A program made the position numbers and the translations under genes. A DNA stretch of 64,000 nt from Melaminivora sp034675505 (GTDB lineage: Bacteria > Pseudomonadota > Gammaproteobacteria > Burkholderiales > Burkholderiaceae_C): contig JAUCDD010000006.1 in the NCBI GenBank assembly GCA_034675505.1, positions 47,613 through 111,612 of the forward strand. Reading direction: 5' to 3'. The notes beneath the pieces were generated by a model that made no database searches, was not told the DNA's origin, and saw only the letters and a program-made list of their open reading frames with translations. The first letter of the stretch is position 1. The number at the start of each line of letters is the position of its first letter. Below, one piece after another: positions 33,901 to 41,509 of this stretch.

Positions 33901-34479
33901 TGGGTGCTGCGCACGGCCTGCGCGCTGCTGGCGTCGTGGCAGCGCCAGCCGGCCTGGTCGCACCTGACCATCGCGGTGAACGTGAGCTCGCGGCAGTTCC
34001 GCGACGTGGGCTTCGTCGATGAGGTGGTGCGCGTGCTGGCCGAGACCGGCGCGCCCGCCACCCACCTCAAGCTGGAGCTGACCGAGAGCCTGCTGGTCGA
34101 GGACATGCAGTCCACCATCGCCACCATGGAGGCGCTGCGCGCGCACGGCGTGGGCTTTTCGCTGGACGACTTCGGCACCGGCTACTCGTCGCTGACCTAC
34201 CTGAAGCGCATGCCGCTGACGCAGCTCAAGATCGACCAGAGCTTCGTGCGCGACCTGCTGGCGGACGCCAGCGACGCGGCCATCGTCCGCACCATCATCG
34301 CCCTGGCTGCCAGCCTGGACCTGCAGGCGATCGCCGAAGGCGTGGAGACCGGCCCGCAGCGCGACTGGCTGGTGGCGGCCGGCTGCACGCAGTTCCAGGG
34401 CTACCTGTTCAGCCGCCCCCTGCCCGCCGACCAGCTGGAGCGGCTGCTGCACGAGCGCCTGGGCCCGCTCAGCCGCTGA
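30976..34479 (+). CDS. Large multi-sensor GGDEF/EAL cyclic-di-GMP protein
   Basis: A 1167-residue cytoplasmic signalling protein without membrane segments. Approximate order: GAF-like (20-125), PAS (140-255), GAF (285-430), second GAF-like (450-600), PAS (625-720), GGDEF (735-890) and EAL (915-1165). The GGDEF motif is intact (ARLGGDEFVVL), but no RxxD inhibitory site precedes it. The EAL domain keeps GVEALARWAHP, NVSSRQF, LELTESLL, LDDFGTGYSSLTYLK, LKIDQSFVRD and AEGVETG, so phosphodiesterase activity is expected. Both activities are possible. The start is uncertain: an ATG at 30916 adds 20 Arg/Ala-rich residues and neither has a clear ribosome binding site. Its end overlaps the convergent transporter gene by 11 bases. 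Confidence 0.88.
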   Translation: MTGAGARERARQQALQEARAHALLLQVQQLITDRDQPLDAALRQAAQVALELTGAQAVQIEVEQQGGAAPLQVLAAPPGHAASPPSCLTAPLQADGAPLGTLRLWMAPGQPLPEEHVEHVHLLAGSLAAMVQLREVDARLRASEQQYRALFAEHAQPMWVCEQGSLRLLAVNHAMARQYGWREDELLALDMRALWPAAQQGDVEAAVAQAGRARAPVRWPQVRKGGAPMDMEAVLGPTVFEGRAAWQVLASDVSERSRMEAELQRVNRARRMLSACSQVLMRARSEEEFLDAICHMTVHIGGYALAWIGMVRNDEGKTIRIAAHAGRHAQHLAQVQLTWSHSRKEGQGPAGKAARSGQTVIVRDLGSGDGYHPRAAELARLGFHAVVCLPLKHADHTFALLYLYAPQVLQVGTEETQLLQALAVDVAYGIQSLRARSEQQRLQSALLKVASAVSAGTGMQFFDQLADNMAQALGAQVACVARLVEMPPGQAQRVRTLSYVSHGQVQPNGEHLLADTPSQHLLVHRQFVVADRACELYPRAPLLKLAQARSYVGQQLAGSDGQLLGVLFVAFSQALEHSQFIVNMLQIFAARASAELQRQQADARIRRQASLLDEARDAIVVRDMHQRVTYWNQGAERLYGWSGAEALGRSVADLMYRDPAALEAATAALLRDGGWSGEITQHHRDGRALEVEGRWTLVRDDRGQPDSVLAINSDIGERKASEREIQRLAFFDPLTGLPNRLQLLEHMGAALAAAADGGTGGALLFIDLDNFKTLNDTLGHDKGDQLLQIVGQRLLGCVHGSSRVARLGGDEFVVLVQGLAGEPPAREQAARQVGEKVLAVLGAPYALTGGYQVRSTPSVGIALYGSASPTSVGEVLKQADMAMYEAKMAGRNTLRFFDPAMQRAVAERAQLEAQLREALAHGEFLLMYQPVVDDTGAILGVEALARWAHPQRGVVSPAVFIALAEETGLILPLGRWVLRTACALLASWQRQPAWSHLTIAVNVSSRQFRDVGFVDEVVRVLAETGAPATHLKLELTESLLVEDMQSTIATMEALRAHGVGFSLDDFGTGYSSLTYLKRMPLTQLKIDQSFVRDLLADASDAAIVRTIIALAASLDLQAIAEGVETGPQRDWLVAAGCTQFQGYLFSRPLPADQLERLLHERLGPLSR

Positions 34480-36268
34480 ACGGCCAGAAGATGGGGATGA
34501 AGACCACGCCCGCCACCCAGAAGATCAGGTTCAGCGGCGCGCCCACCTTCAGGAAGTCCGAGAAGCGGTAGCCCCCGGCGCTATAGACCATGGTGTTGGT
34601 CTGGTAGCCCACCGGCGTCAGGAAGCTGGTGGAGGCCGAGAACATCACCGCGATCAGGAACGGCGTGGGATCCGCGTCCACCAGCCGCGCCACCGACATG
34701 GCGATCGGCGTGAGCAGCACCGCCGCGGCCGCGTGGCTCATCATCTCGCTGAGCAGCAGCGCCACCAGGTACAGCACCGCCAGCACCACGTGCGGGCCCC
34801 AGGCGGCCACCAGGCCGATGGTGTGGTCCACGATGAACTGCGCCGCGCCGCTGTTGTTCACCGCCGTGCCCAGCGGCAGCAGGCCCGCCATCATGAGCAG
34901 GATGCGCCCGTCGATGGAGTCGTACAGGTTGTCCACGTCGATGCAGCGCGCCAGCACCATGGCCACGGCGCCGGCCAGCGCCGCCACCGAGATGCTGGCC
35001 AGCCCTAAAGCGGCGCTGGCCACCACCGCCGCCATGACCAGCAGGGCGAACGGCGCGCGCCAGCCCTGGGGCAGCGGCGCGGCGCGCTCGGACAGCACGA
35101 TGATGGAGCTGTTGTTGCGCAGCCGGCCGACCTCGGACTCGCGCATCAGCACCAGCAGGATGTCGCCCACGCGCAGGCGCACGCCGTCCAGGTGCTCGCG
35201 GATGACCTGGCCGCGCCGCTGGATGCCCAGGATCGAGTTGTGCCGGGGCAGGCGCCGGTCCACCGCCTGAATGCTGCGCGCGAGCAGCGGCGAGTTGGAC
35301 GGGATCATCACCTCCACCATGACCTGCTTGTCGCGCTCGGCCTGCTCACCCTCCTCGCCCTCGCGGGGCGCGCGCCCGCGCGGGTTGGCCTGGCCCTGGA
35401 ACTGCAGGCCCAGGCCCTCGCGCAGCTTCTCCAGCTGCGGCCAGCGCCCGCGCACCAGCAGCACGTCGCCGGCCTGCAGCTTCTCCGACTTGGGCCACCA
35501 CAGGCGCTCGTCGCCGCGCCACAGCTGCAGCACGTAGGCCTTGTACTGGTCCGCGATGCCGGCTTCCTCCAGCGTCTGGCCCAGGCTGTCGGAGTCCTCG
35601 CCCACCACCAGCTCGGTCACGTAGTGGCCCGACTCCTGCGTCGCCGGCAGGTCCAGGTCGCCCTGGGCCGGCAGCATCCAGCGTCCCAGCGTCAGCAGGT
35701 ACAGGCAGCCGGCCACCCAGCAGATCAGGCCCAGCGGCAGGAACTCGAACATGGAAAAGCCGCGAAACCCCAGGTCCTTGGCCACCGAGTTGACGATCAG
35801 GTTGGTCGAGGTGCCGATCAGCGTCCACACGCCCGTCATCTGCGACACGTAGGACAGCGGGATCAGCGCCTTGGTCGGCGGCATGCCGATGCGCATGCTG
35901 GCGTTGATGACGATGGGGATGAACACCGCCACCACCGCCGTGTTGTTGACGAACGGCGCAATCAGCGCCAGCAGGCCGAACAGCACCAGCAGGAACACCG
36001 TGGGCGAGCGGCTCCTGGCCAGCAGCCGGCCCACGGCCGACAGCGCGCCGGTGTTCTCGATGCCGGCGGCCAGGATGAACATCGCCGCCACGGTGATGGT
36101 GGCCTCGTTGGAAAAGCCGCTCAGCGCCTCGCCCGGCGTGACCAGCCCCAGCAGCGCCAGGCTGATCAGCACCAGCAGCGCCACGATGTCCATGCGCAGC
36201 CGTTCGCTGATGAACAAATACATCGCCACGGCGGCGATGCCCAGCACCAGGGCGATCTGCAGCGTCAT
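34469..36268 (-). CDS. SLC13/DASS-type anion permease with two central TrkA-C domains
   Basis: A 599-residue inner-membrane transporter. Five to six helices (residues 1-195) precede a soluble part with two TrkA-C regulatory domains (about 210-290, 325-400; ESGHYVTELVVGEDSDSLG, RLRVGDILLVLMRESEVG), followed by six or more helices. The paired Na+/anion symporter loops are visible: PFVNNTAVVAVFIP, LIGTSTNLIVNS, SEMMSHAAAAVLLTP and STSFLTPVGYQTNTMVYSAGGY. Relatives move sulfate, tungstate, or di- and tricarboxylates; the substrate here is unknown. GGAGG precedes the ATG at 36268. Confidence 0.87.
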   Translation of the reverse strand: MTLQIALVLGIAAVAMYLFISERLRMDIVALLVLISLALLGLVTPGEALSGFSNEATITVAAMFILAAGIENTGALSAVGRLLARSRSPTVFLLVLFGLLALIAPFVNNTAVVAVFIPIVINASMRIGMPPTKALIPLSYVSQMTGVWTLIGTSTNLIVNSVAKDLGFRGFSMFEFLPLGLICWVAGCLYLLTLGRWMLPAQGDLDLPATQESGHYVTELVVGEDSDSLGQTLEEAGIADQYKAYVLQLWRGDERLWWPKSEKLQAGDVLLVRGRWPQLEKLREGLGLQFQGQANPRGRAPREGEEGEQAERDKQVMVEVMIPSNSPLLARSIQAVDRRLPRHNSILGIQRRGQVIREHLDGVRLRVGDILLVLMRESEVGRLRNNSSIIVLSERAAPLPQGWRAPFALLVMAAVVASAALGLASISVAALAGAVAMVLARCIDVDNLYDSIDGRILLMMAGLLPLGTAVNNSGAAQFIVDHTIGLVAAWGPHVVLAVLYLVALLLSEMMSHAAAAVLLTPIAMSVARLVDADPTPFLIAVMFSASTSFLTPVGYQTNTMVYSAGGYRFSDFLKVGAPLNLIFWVAGVVFIPIFWPFSG

Positions 36269-36304
36269 GGGGCGGCCTCCGCTGGCGGGCACGCCCGCAG
36301 GGCA

Positions 36305-36385
36305 CCAGACCACAAAAATGCACGAAAACCGGCTCTTGCCGGCGCCAGCTCAGCGTTTTCAGCTATCAAATTGAAAGTCATGATC
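36305..36385. repeat. Copy of the dispersed CTTGCCGGCGCCAG / AGCTATCAAATT repeat
   Basis: ACGAAAACCGGCTCTTGCCG continuing into GCGCCAGCTCAGCGTTTTCAGCTATCAAATTGAAAGTCATGA is the fullest copy of the dispersed intergenic repeat in this window, in the 404-base spacer upstream of the transporter. The transporter promoter must lie within or next to it. Confidence 0.55.
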
Positions 36386-36445
36386 CTGCCCGGCGCACCC
36401 GGCCGGCCTCCCTCTTGGTTGTTCATTGAAGGTTTTATCAATACA

Positions 36446-36642
36446 TAGTGGTAGTAGTAGAGCCCGGGCAGCGGTGTGGACAAGCCGGTTTTTTCCCGCA
36501 GCGACAAGCACTTGCAGCTGCTGCCAGGCTGTGGCCGACCCTGCGTCCGCGCTGTCGCCGCTTTGGGTACAACCTGCGCCTGCGCGCCGCGGCTGTGGAT
36601 AAGTGGATGGTTGCGAAACCGGCCTCCCCAGGGTTGTCCACA
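36446..36642 (+). repeat. DnaA-box element A (three 9-mers with fixed spacing)
   Basis: TAGTGGTAGTAGTAGAGC is followed by TGTGGACAA at 36475-36483, TGTGGATAA at 36594-36602 (a perfect DnaA box on the minus strand) and TTGTCCACA at 36634-36642. The distances (119 and 40 bases, start to start) are identical to those of a second element at 40570-40765, while the bases between the boxes have diverged. The second and third boxes can also pair as a ten-base RNA stem. The element encodes no protein and lies upstream of the transporter gene, downstream of pagL. Confidence 0.7.
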
Positions 36643-36672
36643 GATCGCACCGGGCGGGGCGGGACGATGCTC

Positions 36673-37296
36673 TCAAAAATGCAGCGCGTAGCGCAGCTGC
36701 ACGAAGTTGTTGCCCGGGTTGGGCTCCTTGATGCCGGCATTGGAGACGTGCTGCACGCGCAGCATCAGCTCGTGCTGGCGCTGCGCGCCCAGGCGCAGGC
36801 CCGCGCCCAGGTGCGAGGCGAAGTTGAAGCGCGTGCTGAACTCGCGCTCGGGCGTGCGGTAGCGCTTGTCCGAAATGGTCGCGCCGACGCCGGCCTCCAG
36901 GAAGAAGGCCGAGCGGCCCTGGTCGGGCGTCAGGCGCAGCACCGGCGTGGCGCCTAGCAGCGTGCTGTGGCCGCTGCCCCCGGGCAGGGCGTCGAACGAC
37001 CAGCGGCTCACATACAGGTCCCAGTGCCCGCTCAGCTCGCTGCCCCACAGCGCGTAGTGAAACGACCGCCAGGGCAGGGTGGCGCCCAGCGTCAGCGCGT
37101 CGGTGTCGCCGCGCGCGCGGCCGGCCTGCAGGTACACGGCGGGGCGGTCCGCCTGCCCGGGCGCCGCGGCGGGGGCCGGCTGCGCCAGCGCCGGCGGGCC
37201 GGCCAGCAGCGCGAGGGCGAGCGCGGAAACGACTGCGCCGCCCGTGCCGGTGAAGGCAGACGGGCGGCGCACGATGCGAATGGCAGGCAGGGACAT
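36673..37296 (-). CDS. pagL: Lipid A 3-O-deacylase, PagL type (outer membrane)
   Basis: A 207-residue outer-membrane beta-barrel. A signal peptide (SALALALLAGPPALAQ) is followed by alternating strands such as YLQAGRARGDTDALTLGATLPW and AFFLEAGVGATISDKRY, and the C-terminus ends in phenylalanine (LRYALHF) as in barrel proteins. The catalytic region RVQHVSNAGIKEPNPGNNF has the His-x-Ser-Asn and nearby acidic residue of PagL, which removes the 3-linked acyl chain of lipid A. The ATG at 37296 gives the signal peptide; the frame is open farther upstream but overlaps the next gene. The Spy-like gene lies 113 bases upstream on the same strand. Confidence 0.82.
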   Translation of the reverse strand: MSLPAIRIVRRPSAFTGTGGAVVSALALALLAGPPALAQPAPAAAPGQADRPAVYLQAGRARGDTDALTLGATLPWRSFHYALWGSELSGHWDLYVSRWSFDALPGGSGHSTLLGATPVLRLTPDQGRSAFFLEAGVGATISDKRYRTPEREFSTRFNFASHLGAGLRLGAQRQHELMLRVQHVSNAGIKEPNPGNNFVQLRYALHF

Positions 37297-37409
37297 GGCG
37301 GGCCGGGGGTTGCAAAAATGTGCAACCACTGTAGAGCGGCCCCCTTGGCGCTCCCTGTAGGCGAGCGCCGCAACGCCGCGCCGGGCGGCGCGGCGGGCGC
37401 GGTGGCGGC

Positions 37410-37943
37410 TTACTGGCCCGTCTGGCCCTGGCCGTGCTGGCCGTGGCCGCGGTGGCCCATCATGCGCGCGGCCTGCGCATCGAAAGTGCGCTGCTGCTCG
37501 GGCCTGAGTGCGGCGTAGAACGCCTTGGTGGCGTCGCCCCGGCGGTCCTGCTCGGCCATGCGCTGCGTGCGCAGCTCGCGCATGCGGTCGATGCGCTCGG
37601 GCGTGGTCAGCTGCTTCCAGTCCGGGCGCTGGCCCGGCGCGCGGGCATGGCTGGCAGGCTGCATGGCCTGCTGGAAGCTGGCCCAGGCGTTTTCCTGGTC
37701 GGGCGTGATGGCCAGCTGCTGCTTGAGCGCGGCGGCGCGGCGCTCGCGCATCTGCTGGCGCTGCTCGGGCGTCATGGTGCGCCACTGGGCGTGCCCGTCC
37801 TGCGCAGGCTGGGCCTGCTGGCCGGCGGCAGCGGCAAAGGCCGCAGCGGGGGAGTTCTGCTGGGCCACGGCGGCCGATGCGCCGGCCAGGGCCAGCAACG
37901 CGGCGCAAGCGCCGGCAGCGAGGGTGGAATGGGTGCGGGCCAT
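37410..37943 (-). CDS. Spy/CpxP-like LTXXQ periplasmic protein
   Basis: A 177-residue secreted protein with a cleavable signal peptide (TLAAGACAALLALAGASAAVAQ). The mature part is helical and rich in Gln and Arg with two LTxxQ-like segments (MTPEQRQQMRERR and LTTPERIDRMRELR), followed by RPEQQRTFDAQAARMMG and a His/Gly/Gln tail. The family includes the periplasmic chaperone Spy and the envelope-stress modulator CpxP. GGAAGGAAAG precedes the ATG. With pagL downstream, the pair suggests an envelope-stress or envelope-modification transcript. Confidence 0.85.
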   Translation of the reverse strand: MARTHSTLAAGACAALLALAGASAAVAQQNSPAAAFAAAAGQQAQPAQDGHAQWRTMTPEQRQQMRERRAAALKQQLAITPDQENAWASFQQAMQPASHARAPGQRPDWKQLTTPERIDRMRELRTQRMAEQDRRGDATKAFYAALRPEQQRTFDAQAARMMGHRGHGQHGQGQTGQ

Positions 37944-38064
37944 GGTGTCTTTCCTTCCAGGGGTCATTGCGATGCCGGCCAGTGTGCGGCGCCGGTGTTT
38001 CGCCCGCGTGTGGCAATGCTGCGCATGTGTAAAGTTGCACCGGGCTGGCGTGCGGTTTTCATGG

Positions 38065-38140
38065 TTTTCAGGCCAAATCAGGCCCACGCCGGCGTAAAAC
38101 AACGGCTTATAGCTCGTTTTTTGATAGCAAGAAAGCAGTA
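38065..38140. repeat. Copy of the dispersed CCACGCCGGCG / TTTTTTGATAGC repeat
   Basis: TTTTCAGGCCAAATCAGGCC, then CACGCCGGCGTAAAACAACGG and CGTTTTTTGATAGCAAG, upstream of rdgC. It shares both halves of the dispersed intergenic repeat. Confidence 0.5.
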
Positions 38141-38145
38141 TTGAA

Positions 38146-39117
38146 GTGTTCAAGAACATCATCGCCTACCGCATTGCCGAAGGCTGGCAGCCCGACCTGA
38201 CGGCGGTCGAGGAGGCCCTGGCGGCCACCCCCTTTACCGAGTGCGGCGCCACGCAGGAGCGCTCTGCCGGCTGGATGCCGGCGCGCGGCGAGGCGCACGG
38301 CGCACTGGCCGAGAGCGTGGGCGGCCAGTGGGTGCTGCGCTGGCACAGCGAGGCCAAGGTGCTGCCGGCCAGCGTGCTGGCGCGCAAGGTCAAGGAAAAG
38401 GCCGAGGCCATCGAGCGCCAGACCGGCAGGAAGCCCGGCAAGAAGGAGTCGCGCGAGTTGAAGGACGAGGCCAAGCTGGACCTGCTGCCCATGGCCTTCA
38501 CCAAGCAGGGCAGCACCTGGGTCTGGATAGACCGCGAGGCGCGCACGCTGGTGATCGACGCCGGAGCCCAGGGCCGCGCCGACGAGATCACCACCGCGCT
38601 GGTCGAGCAGCTGCCCGGCCTGGCGCTGGCGCTCATCGACACCCAGACCAGCCCGCAGGCCGCCATGGCGCACTGGCTGCGCGAGCAGGAGCCCCCGGCC
38701 GGCTTTGCCGTGGACCGCGAGTGCGAGCTCAAGAGCGCCTCCGAGGACAAGGCGGTGGTGCGCTACGCGCGCCATCCGCTGGATATCGACGAGGTGCGCG
38801 CGCACATCGAGGCCGGCAAGCTGCCCACGCGCCTGGCCATGACCTGGGACGAGCGCGTGTCCTTCGTGCTGACCGAGGGTCTGCAGCTGAAGAAAGTGGC
38901 GCTGCTCGATACGGTGCTGGACGGCCAGGACGAGGACGGCGGCTTCGACGCCGACGTGGCGATCGCCACCGGCGAGCTGTCGCGCCTGATCGCCGACCTG
39001 GTGCTGGCGCTGGGCGGCGAGGGGCGCAGCGCAGCGCCGGGCGCCGCGCCGGCCCCGGCGGCAGCCGCCGCACCCGCCGCCGCGCAAGCCGGGGACGCGG
39101 ACGACGCGCCGTTTTAA
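38146..39117 (+). CDS. rdgC: Recombination-associated protein RdgC
   Basis: A 323-residue DNA-binding protein that forms rings around duplex DNA and limits RecA activity. The sequence MFKNIIAYRIAEGW, ARKVKEKAEAIERQTGRK, PGKKESRELKDEAKLDLLPMAF and the C-terminal TWDERVSFVLTEGLQLKKVALLD are family blocks. The start is a GTG at 38146 after AAGAAAGC. About 35 Ala/Pro-rich residues extend the C-terminus beyond the E. coli protein (303 residues). A nucleoside recognition membrane protein gene follows 82 bases later. Confidence 0.93.
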   Translation: MFKNIIAYRIAEGWQPDLTAVEEALAATPFTECGATQERSAGWMPARGEAHGALAESVGGQWVLRWHSEAKVLPASVLARKVKEKAEAIERQTGRKPGKKESRELKDEAKLDLLPMAFTKQGSTWVWIDREARTLVIDAGAQGRADEITTALVEQLPGLALALIDTQTSPQAAMAHWLREQEPPAGFAVDRECELKSASEDKAVVRYARHPLDIDEVRAHIEAGKLPTRLAMTWDERVSFVLTEGLQLKKVALLDTVLDGQDEDGGFDADVAIATGELSRLIADLVLALGGEGRSAAPGAAPAPAAAAAPAAAQAGDADDAPF

Positions 39118-39199
39118 TTCAAGCAGGGCGCTGCAGCGCCGGCACCGCTGCCGGGCTGGCCTGGGCCGCCCCGCTGCCCGCACCTGAAAGAGTCCCGCC

Positions 39200-40453
39200 A
39201 TGGCGATGAACTGGGTCTGGATTGGCCTGCTGGTGGCCGGCATCGCCACCGCCGCGGTGCGCGCCGTGCTGGGCGAGGCAGAAATCTTCGGCGCGCTGCT
39301 GAAAGCCCTGTTCGACGGCGCACGCTCGGGCTTCGAGATCTCGCTGGGCCTGGCCGGCATCATGGCGCTGTGGCTGGGCCTGATGCGCGTGGGCGAGAAG
39401 GCCGGCATGGTGCAGGCGCTGGCGCGCGCGGCCGCGCCGCTCTTGCGGCGGCTGTTCCCCGGCGTGCCCGAAGGCCACCCGGCGCAGGGCGCCATGACGC
39501 TAAACGTCTCGGCCAACCTGCTGGGCCTGGACAACGCCGCCACGCCGCTGGGCCTGGCGGCGATGCGCGAGCTGCAGACGCTCAACCGCGAACCTGAGGG
39601 CACGGCCAGCGACGCGCAGATCATGTTCGTCGTCATGAACACCGCCGGGCTGACCCTGATCCCGACCTCGGTCATCGCCATCCGCCAGAGCGTGGCCGTG
39701 CAGCAGGGCCTGGGGGCGGGCTTCAACGCCGCCGACATCTTCTTGCCGACGCTGCTGGCCACGGCGATCTCGCTGCTGGCGGGCGTGCTGGCCGTCGCCT
39801 GGCTGCAGCGCCTGCCGCTGCTCAGGCCCCGGCCGCTGCTGGCGCTGGCGGCCGCCTGCGCGCTGCTGGCCGGCGTGCTGGCGCTGTTCGCGCGCATGCC
39901 GGCCGATCAAGCCGCGCGCATCACCGGCAGCGTGGGCGCGGCGGCCATCCTGGCCATCGTGCTGCTATTCGTGCTGGCGGGTGCCTGGCGGCGCATCAAC
40001 GTCTACGACGCCTTCATCGAGGGCGCCAAGGACGGCTTTGGCGTGGCGGTGCAGATCATTCCCTACCTGGTGGCCATCCTGGCGGCCATCGGCGTGTTCC
40101 GCGCCGCCGGCTGCATGGACGCCCTGCTGGCCGTGGTCGCGCGCGGCGTGGCTGCGGCGGGGCTGGATACGGGCTTTCTGCCGGCGCTGCCGGTGGGGCT
40201 GATGAAGGTGCTGTCGGGCTCGGGCGCGCGGGCACTGATGGTGGACGTGATGCAGGCGCACGGCGTCGATTCCTTCCCCGCGCGGCTGGCGGCCATCATC
40301 CAGGGCTCGACCGAGACCACGTTCTACGTGCTGGCCGTGTACTTCGGCAGCGTGGGCGTGAAGCACACACGCCACGCCCTGGCCTGCGCGCTCATTGCCG
40401 ACGCGGTGGGGCTGGTGGCGGCGATCGGCGTGGGGTATGCGCTGCTGCGCTGA
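39200..40453 (+). CDS. Nucleoside recognition (SpmA/SpmB-like fusion) membrane protein
   Basis: A 417-residue inner-membrane protein with about ten transmembrane segments. The first half resembles SpmA (GAMTLNVSANLLGLDNAATPLG, MFVVMNTAGLTLIPTSVIAIR) and the second SpmB (AFIEGAKDGFGVAVQIIPYLVAILAAIG, FPARLAAIIQGSTETTFYVLAVYFG). In Bacillus the two are separate spore-maturation proteins; in proteobacteria the fused form is of unknown function and may carry a nucleoside or other small solute. A strong terminator follows at 40482. Confidence 0.85.
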   Translation: MAMNWVWIGLLVAGIATAAVRAVLGEAEIFGALLKALFDGARSGFEISLGLAGIMALWLGLMRVGEKAGMVQALARAAAPLLRRLFPGVPEGHPAQGAMTLNVSANLLGLDNAATPLGLAAMRELQTLNREPEGTASDAQIMFVVMNTAGLTLIPTSVIAIRQSVAVQQGLGAGFNAADIFLPTLLATAISLLAGVLAVAWLQRLPLLRPRPLLALAAACALLAGVLALFARMPADQAARITGSVGAAAILAIVLLFVLAGAWRRINVYDAFIEGAKDGFGVAVQIIPYLVAILAAIGVFRAAGCMDALLAVVARGVAAAGLDTGFLPALPVGLMKVLSGSGARALMVDVMQAHGVDSFPARLAAIIQGSTETTFYVLAVYFGSVGVKHTRHALACALIADAVGLVAAIGVGYALLR

Positions 40454-40481
40454 GGGCAGCGGTTTTTTTCTTCTGGAGGAC

Positions 40482-40508
40482 AGCGCCCGGCCCGGGCGCT
40501 TTTTTTTG
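40482..40508 (+). terminator. Rho-independent terminator after the SpmA/B-like gene
   Basis: AGCGCCCG pairs with CGGGCGCT around a short GC loop (40482-40500) and is followed by a run of at least eight T, about 30 bases after the stop codon. Confidence 0.88.
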
Positions 40509-40569
40509 GCCCGCTGCCGGGCAGGGCGCCCGCCACTACTCTTATCCATTGACTTCAATATTTCAAATT

Positions 40570-40765
40570 AGTAGTGGTAGTAGAGCAGCGGCCGTGCTGT
40601 GGATAAGTGGCATTTCCTTTTTTGTTTCAAATACTTGTGCACACCACAAGCCTGGGGGCCGGGGCAGGTGCGGCGGCGCACGGTTTTGGGGACAAAGGGC
40701 GCGGATGCGCGCCGCCTGTGGATAAGCTGCGGCTTGTCCTGCAACGCTGCTCAGGGTTGTCCACA
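40570..40765 (+). repeat. DnaA-box element B (three 9-mers with fixed spacing)
   Basis: TAGTAGTGGTAGTAGAGC is followed by TGTGGATAA at 40598-40606 and 40717-40725 (both perfect DnaA boxes on the minus strand) and TTGTCCACA at 40757-40765. Spacing is the same as in element A to the base: 12 from the end of TAGAGC to the first box, then 119 and 40. The 110 bases between boxes one and two are only loosely similar to element A. The rest of the spacer (40454-40900) holds the terminator above and a copy of the dispersed repeat (CCTCTTGCCGGCGCCAATC, TAGCTATGAAAAAATGAG) at 40800-40845. Confidence 0.72.
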
Positions 40766-40900
40766 GGACGGGTTTTGGGGTGTTTTTGGGTGAAAAACGC
40801 CTCTTGCCGGCGCCAATCAAGCACAGTTAGCTATGAAAAAATGAGTGCCAGCGCAACTGGCCGATAATCGCCAGCGGTTTTTTCTTCCTCCTCCTTCACC

Positions 40901-41161
40901 ATGACCACTGACCAGCCCGGCGCCCTGCTGCCCCTGCCCGACCACCTCTCGATCGACCCGCGCAGCCCGCACCACGCGGCGGCGATCTTTTCGCAGCCGG
41001 TGGAGATCGGCATCCGCTTCAACGGCAAGGAGCGCTTCGACGTGCAGGAGTACTGCGTGAGCGAGGGCTGGATCAAGGTGCCCGCCGGTCGCGCGCTGGA
41101 CCGGCGCGGCCAGCCGCTGCTCATCAAGCTGAAGGGGAGCGTGGAGGCGTTCTACAAGTGA
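40901..41161 (+). CDS. DUF3297 family protein
   Basis: An 86-residue protein with the DUF3297 pattern LPDHLSIDPRSPHHAAAIF, GIRFNGKERFDVQEYCVSEGWIKV and LDRRGQPLLIKLKGSVEAFYK. The family is widespread in proteobacteria, usually 70-90 residues, and has no known function. It begins with ATG after TCCTCCTTCACC, without a good ribosome binding site. A promoterless-looking 65-base gap separates it from the vapBC pair. Confidence 0.85.
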   Translation: MTTDQPGALLPLPDHLSIDPRSPHHAAAIFSQPVEIGIRFNGKERFDVQEYCVSEGWIKVPAGRALDRRGQPLLIKLKGSVEAFYK

Positions 41162-41189
41162 GGTGAACCTTGCGGTGGCCGGTAGCTCT

Positions 41190-41216
41190 AAAATTTACGT
41201 AAACGTATATACATCC
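41190..41216 (+). promoter_or_regulatory. Candidate vapBC promoter and autoregulatory operator
   Basis: An AT-rich block just before vapB contains the perfect palindrome TTTACGTAAA (41194-41203), followed by ACGTATATAC, which can serve as a -10 region. Type II antitoxins of the AbrB class bind such palindromes overlapping their own promoter. Confidence 0.5.
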
Positions 41217-41226
41217 GGGAGCCGCC

Positions 41227-41496
41227 ATGCATGCCACCGCCAAGGTCTTCACCACGGGAAACAGCCAGGCCGTGCGCCTGCCACGAGCCTTCCGGCTGGA
41301 CGCGGCGGAAGTCTGGATCACGCGCAACGAGGCGACGGGCGAACTGGTGCTCAAGCCCAAGCCCGCGCCGGACGACTTGGCGGCCTTCTTGCAGGAGCTG
41401 CGCGCCCAGCCGCAGGGCACTGCGCCCTTCATTCCCCCGAGAGACGACGCGCCGGCAGCCGATCCCCTCGCGGACTGGGCGGGCAGCGAATCCTGA
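41227..41496 (+). CDS. vapB: Antitoxin, VapB type (AbrB/SpoVT fold)
   Basis: An 89-residue protein with an N-terminal AbrB-like swapped-hairpin DNA-binding domain (MHATAKVFTTGNSQAVRLPR, AFRLDAAEVWITRN) and a Pro/Asp-rich C-terminal tail (FIPPRDDAPAADPLADWAG) of the kind that wraps and inhibits a VapC toxin. GGGAG lies before the ATG. The toxin gene begins 13 bases after its stop, so the two form a type II toxin-antitoxin operon. Confidence 0.88.
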   Translation: MHATAKVFTTGNSQAVRLPRAFRLDAAEVWITRNEATGELVLKPKPAPDDLAAFLQELRAQPQGTAPFIPPRDDAPAADPLADWAGSES

Positions 41497-41509
41497 AGGC
41501 GCGGCCAAC

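Noticed and set aside
36446..40765. A replication origin
   Set aside because: Only three DnaA-type boxes per element, no AT-rich unwinding region next to them, and no dnaA, dnaN, parAB or rpmH nearby.
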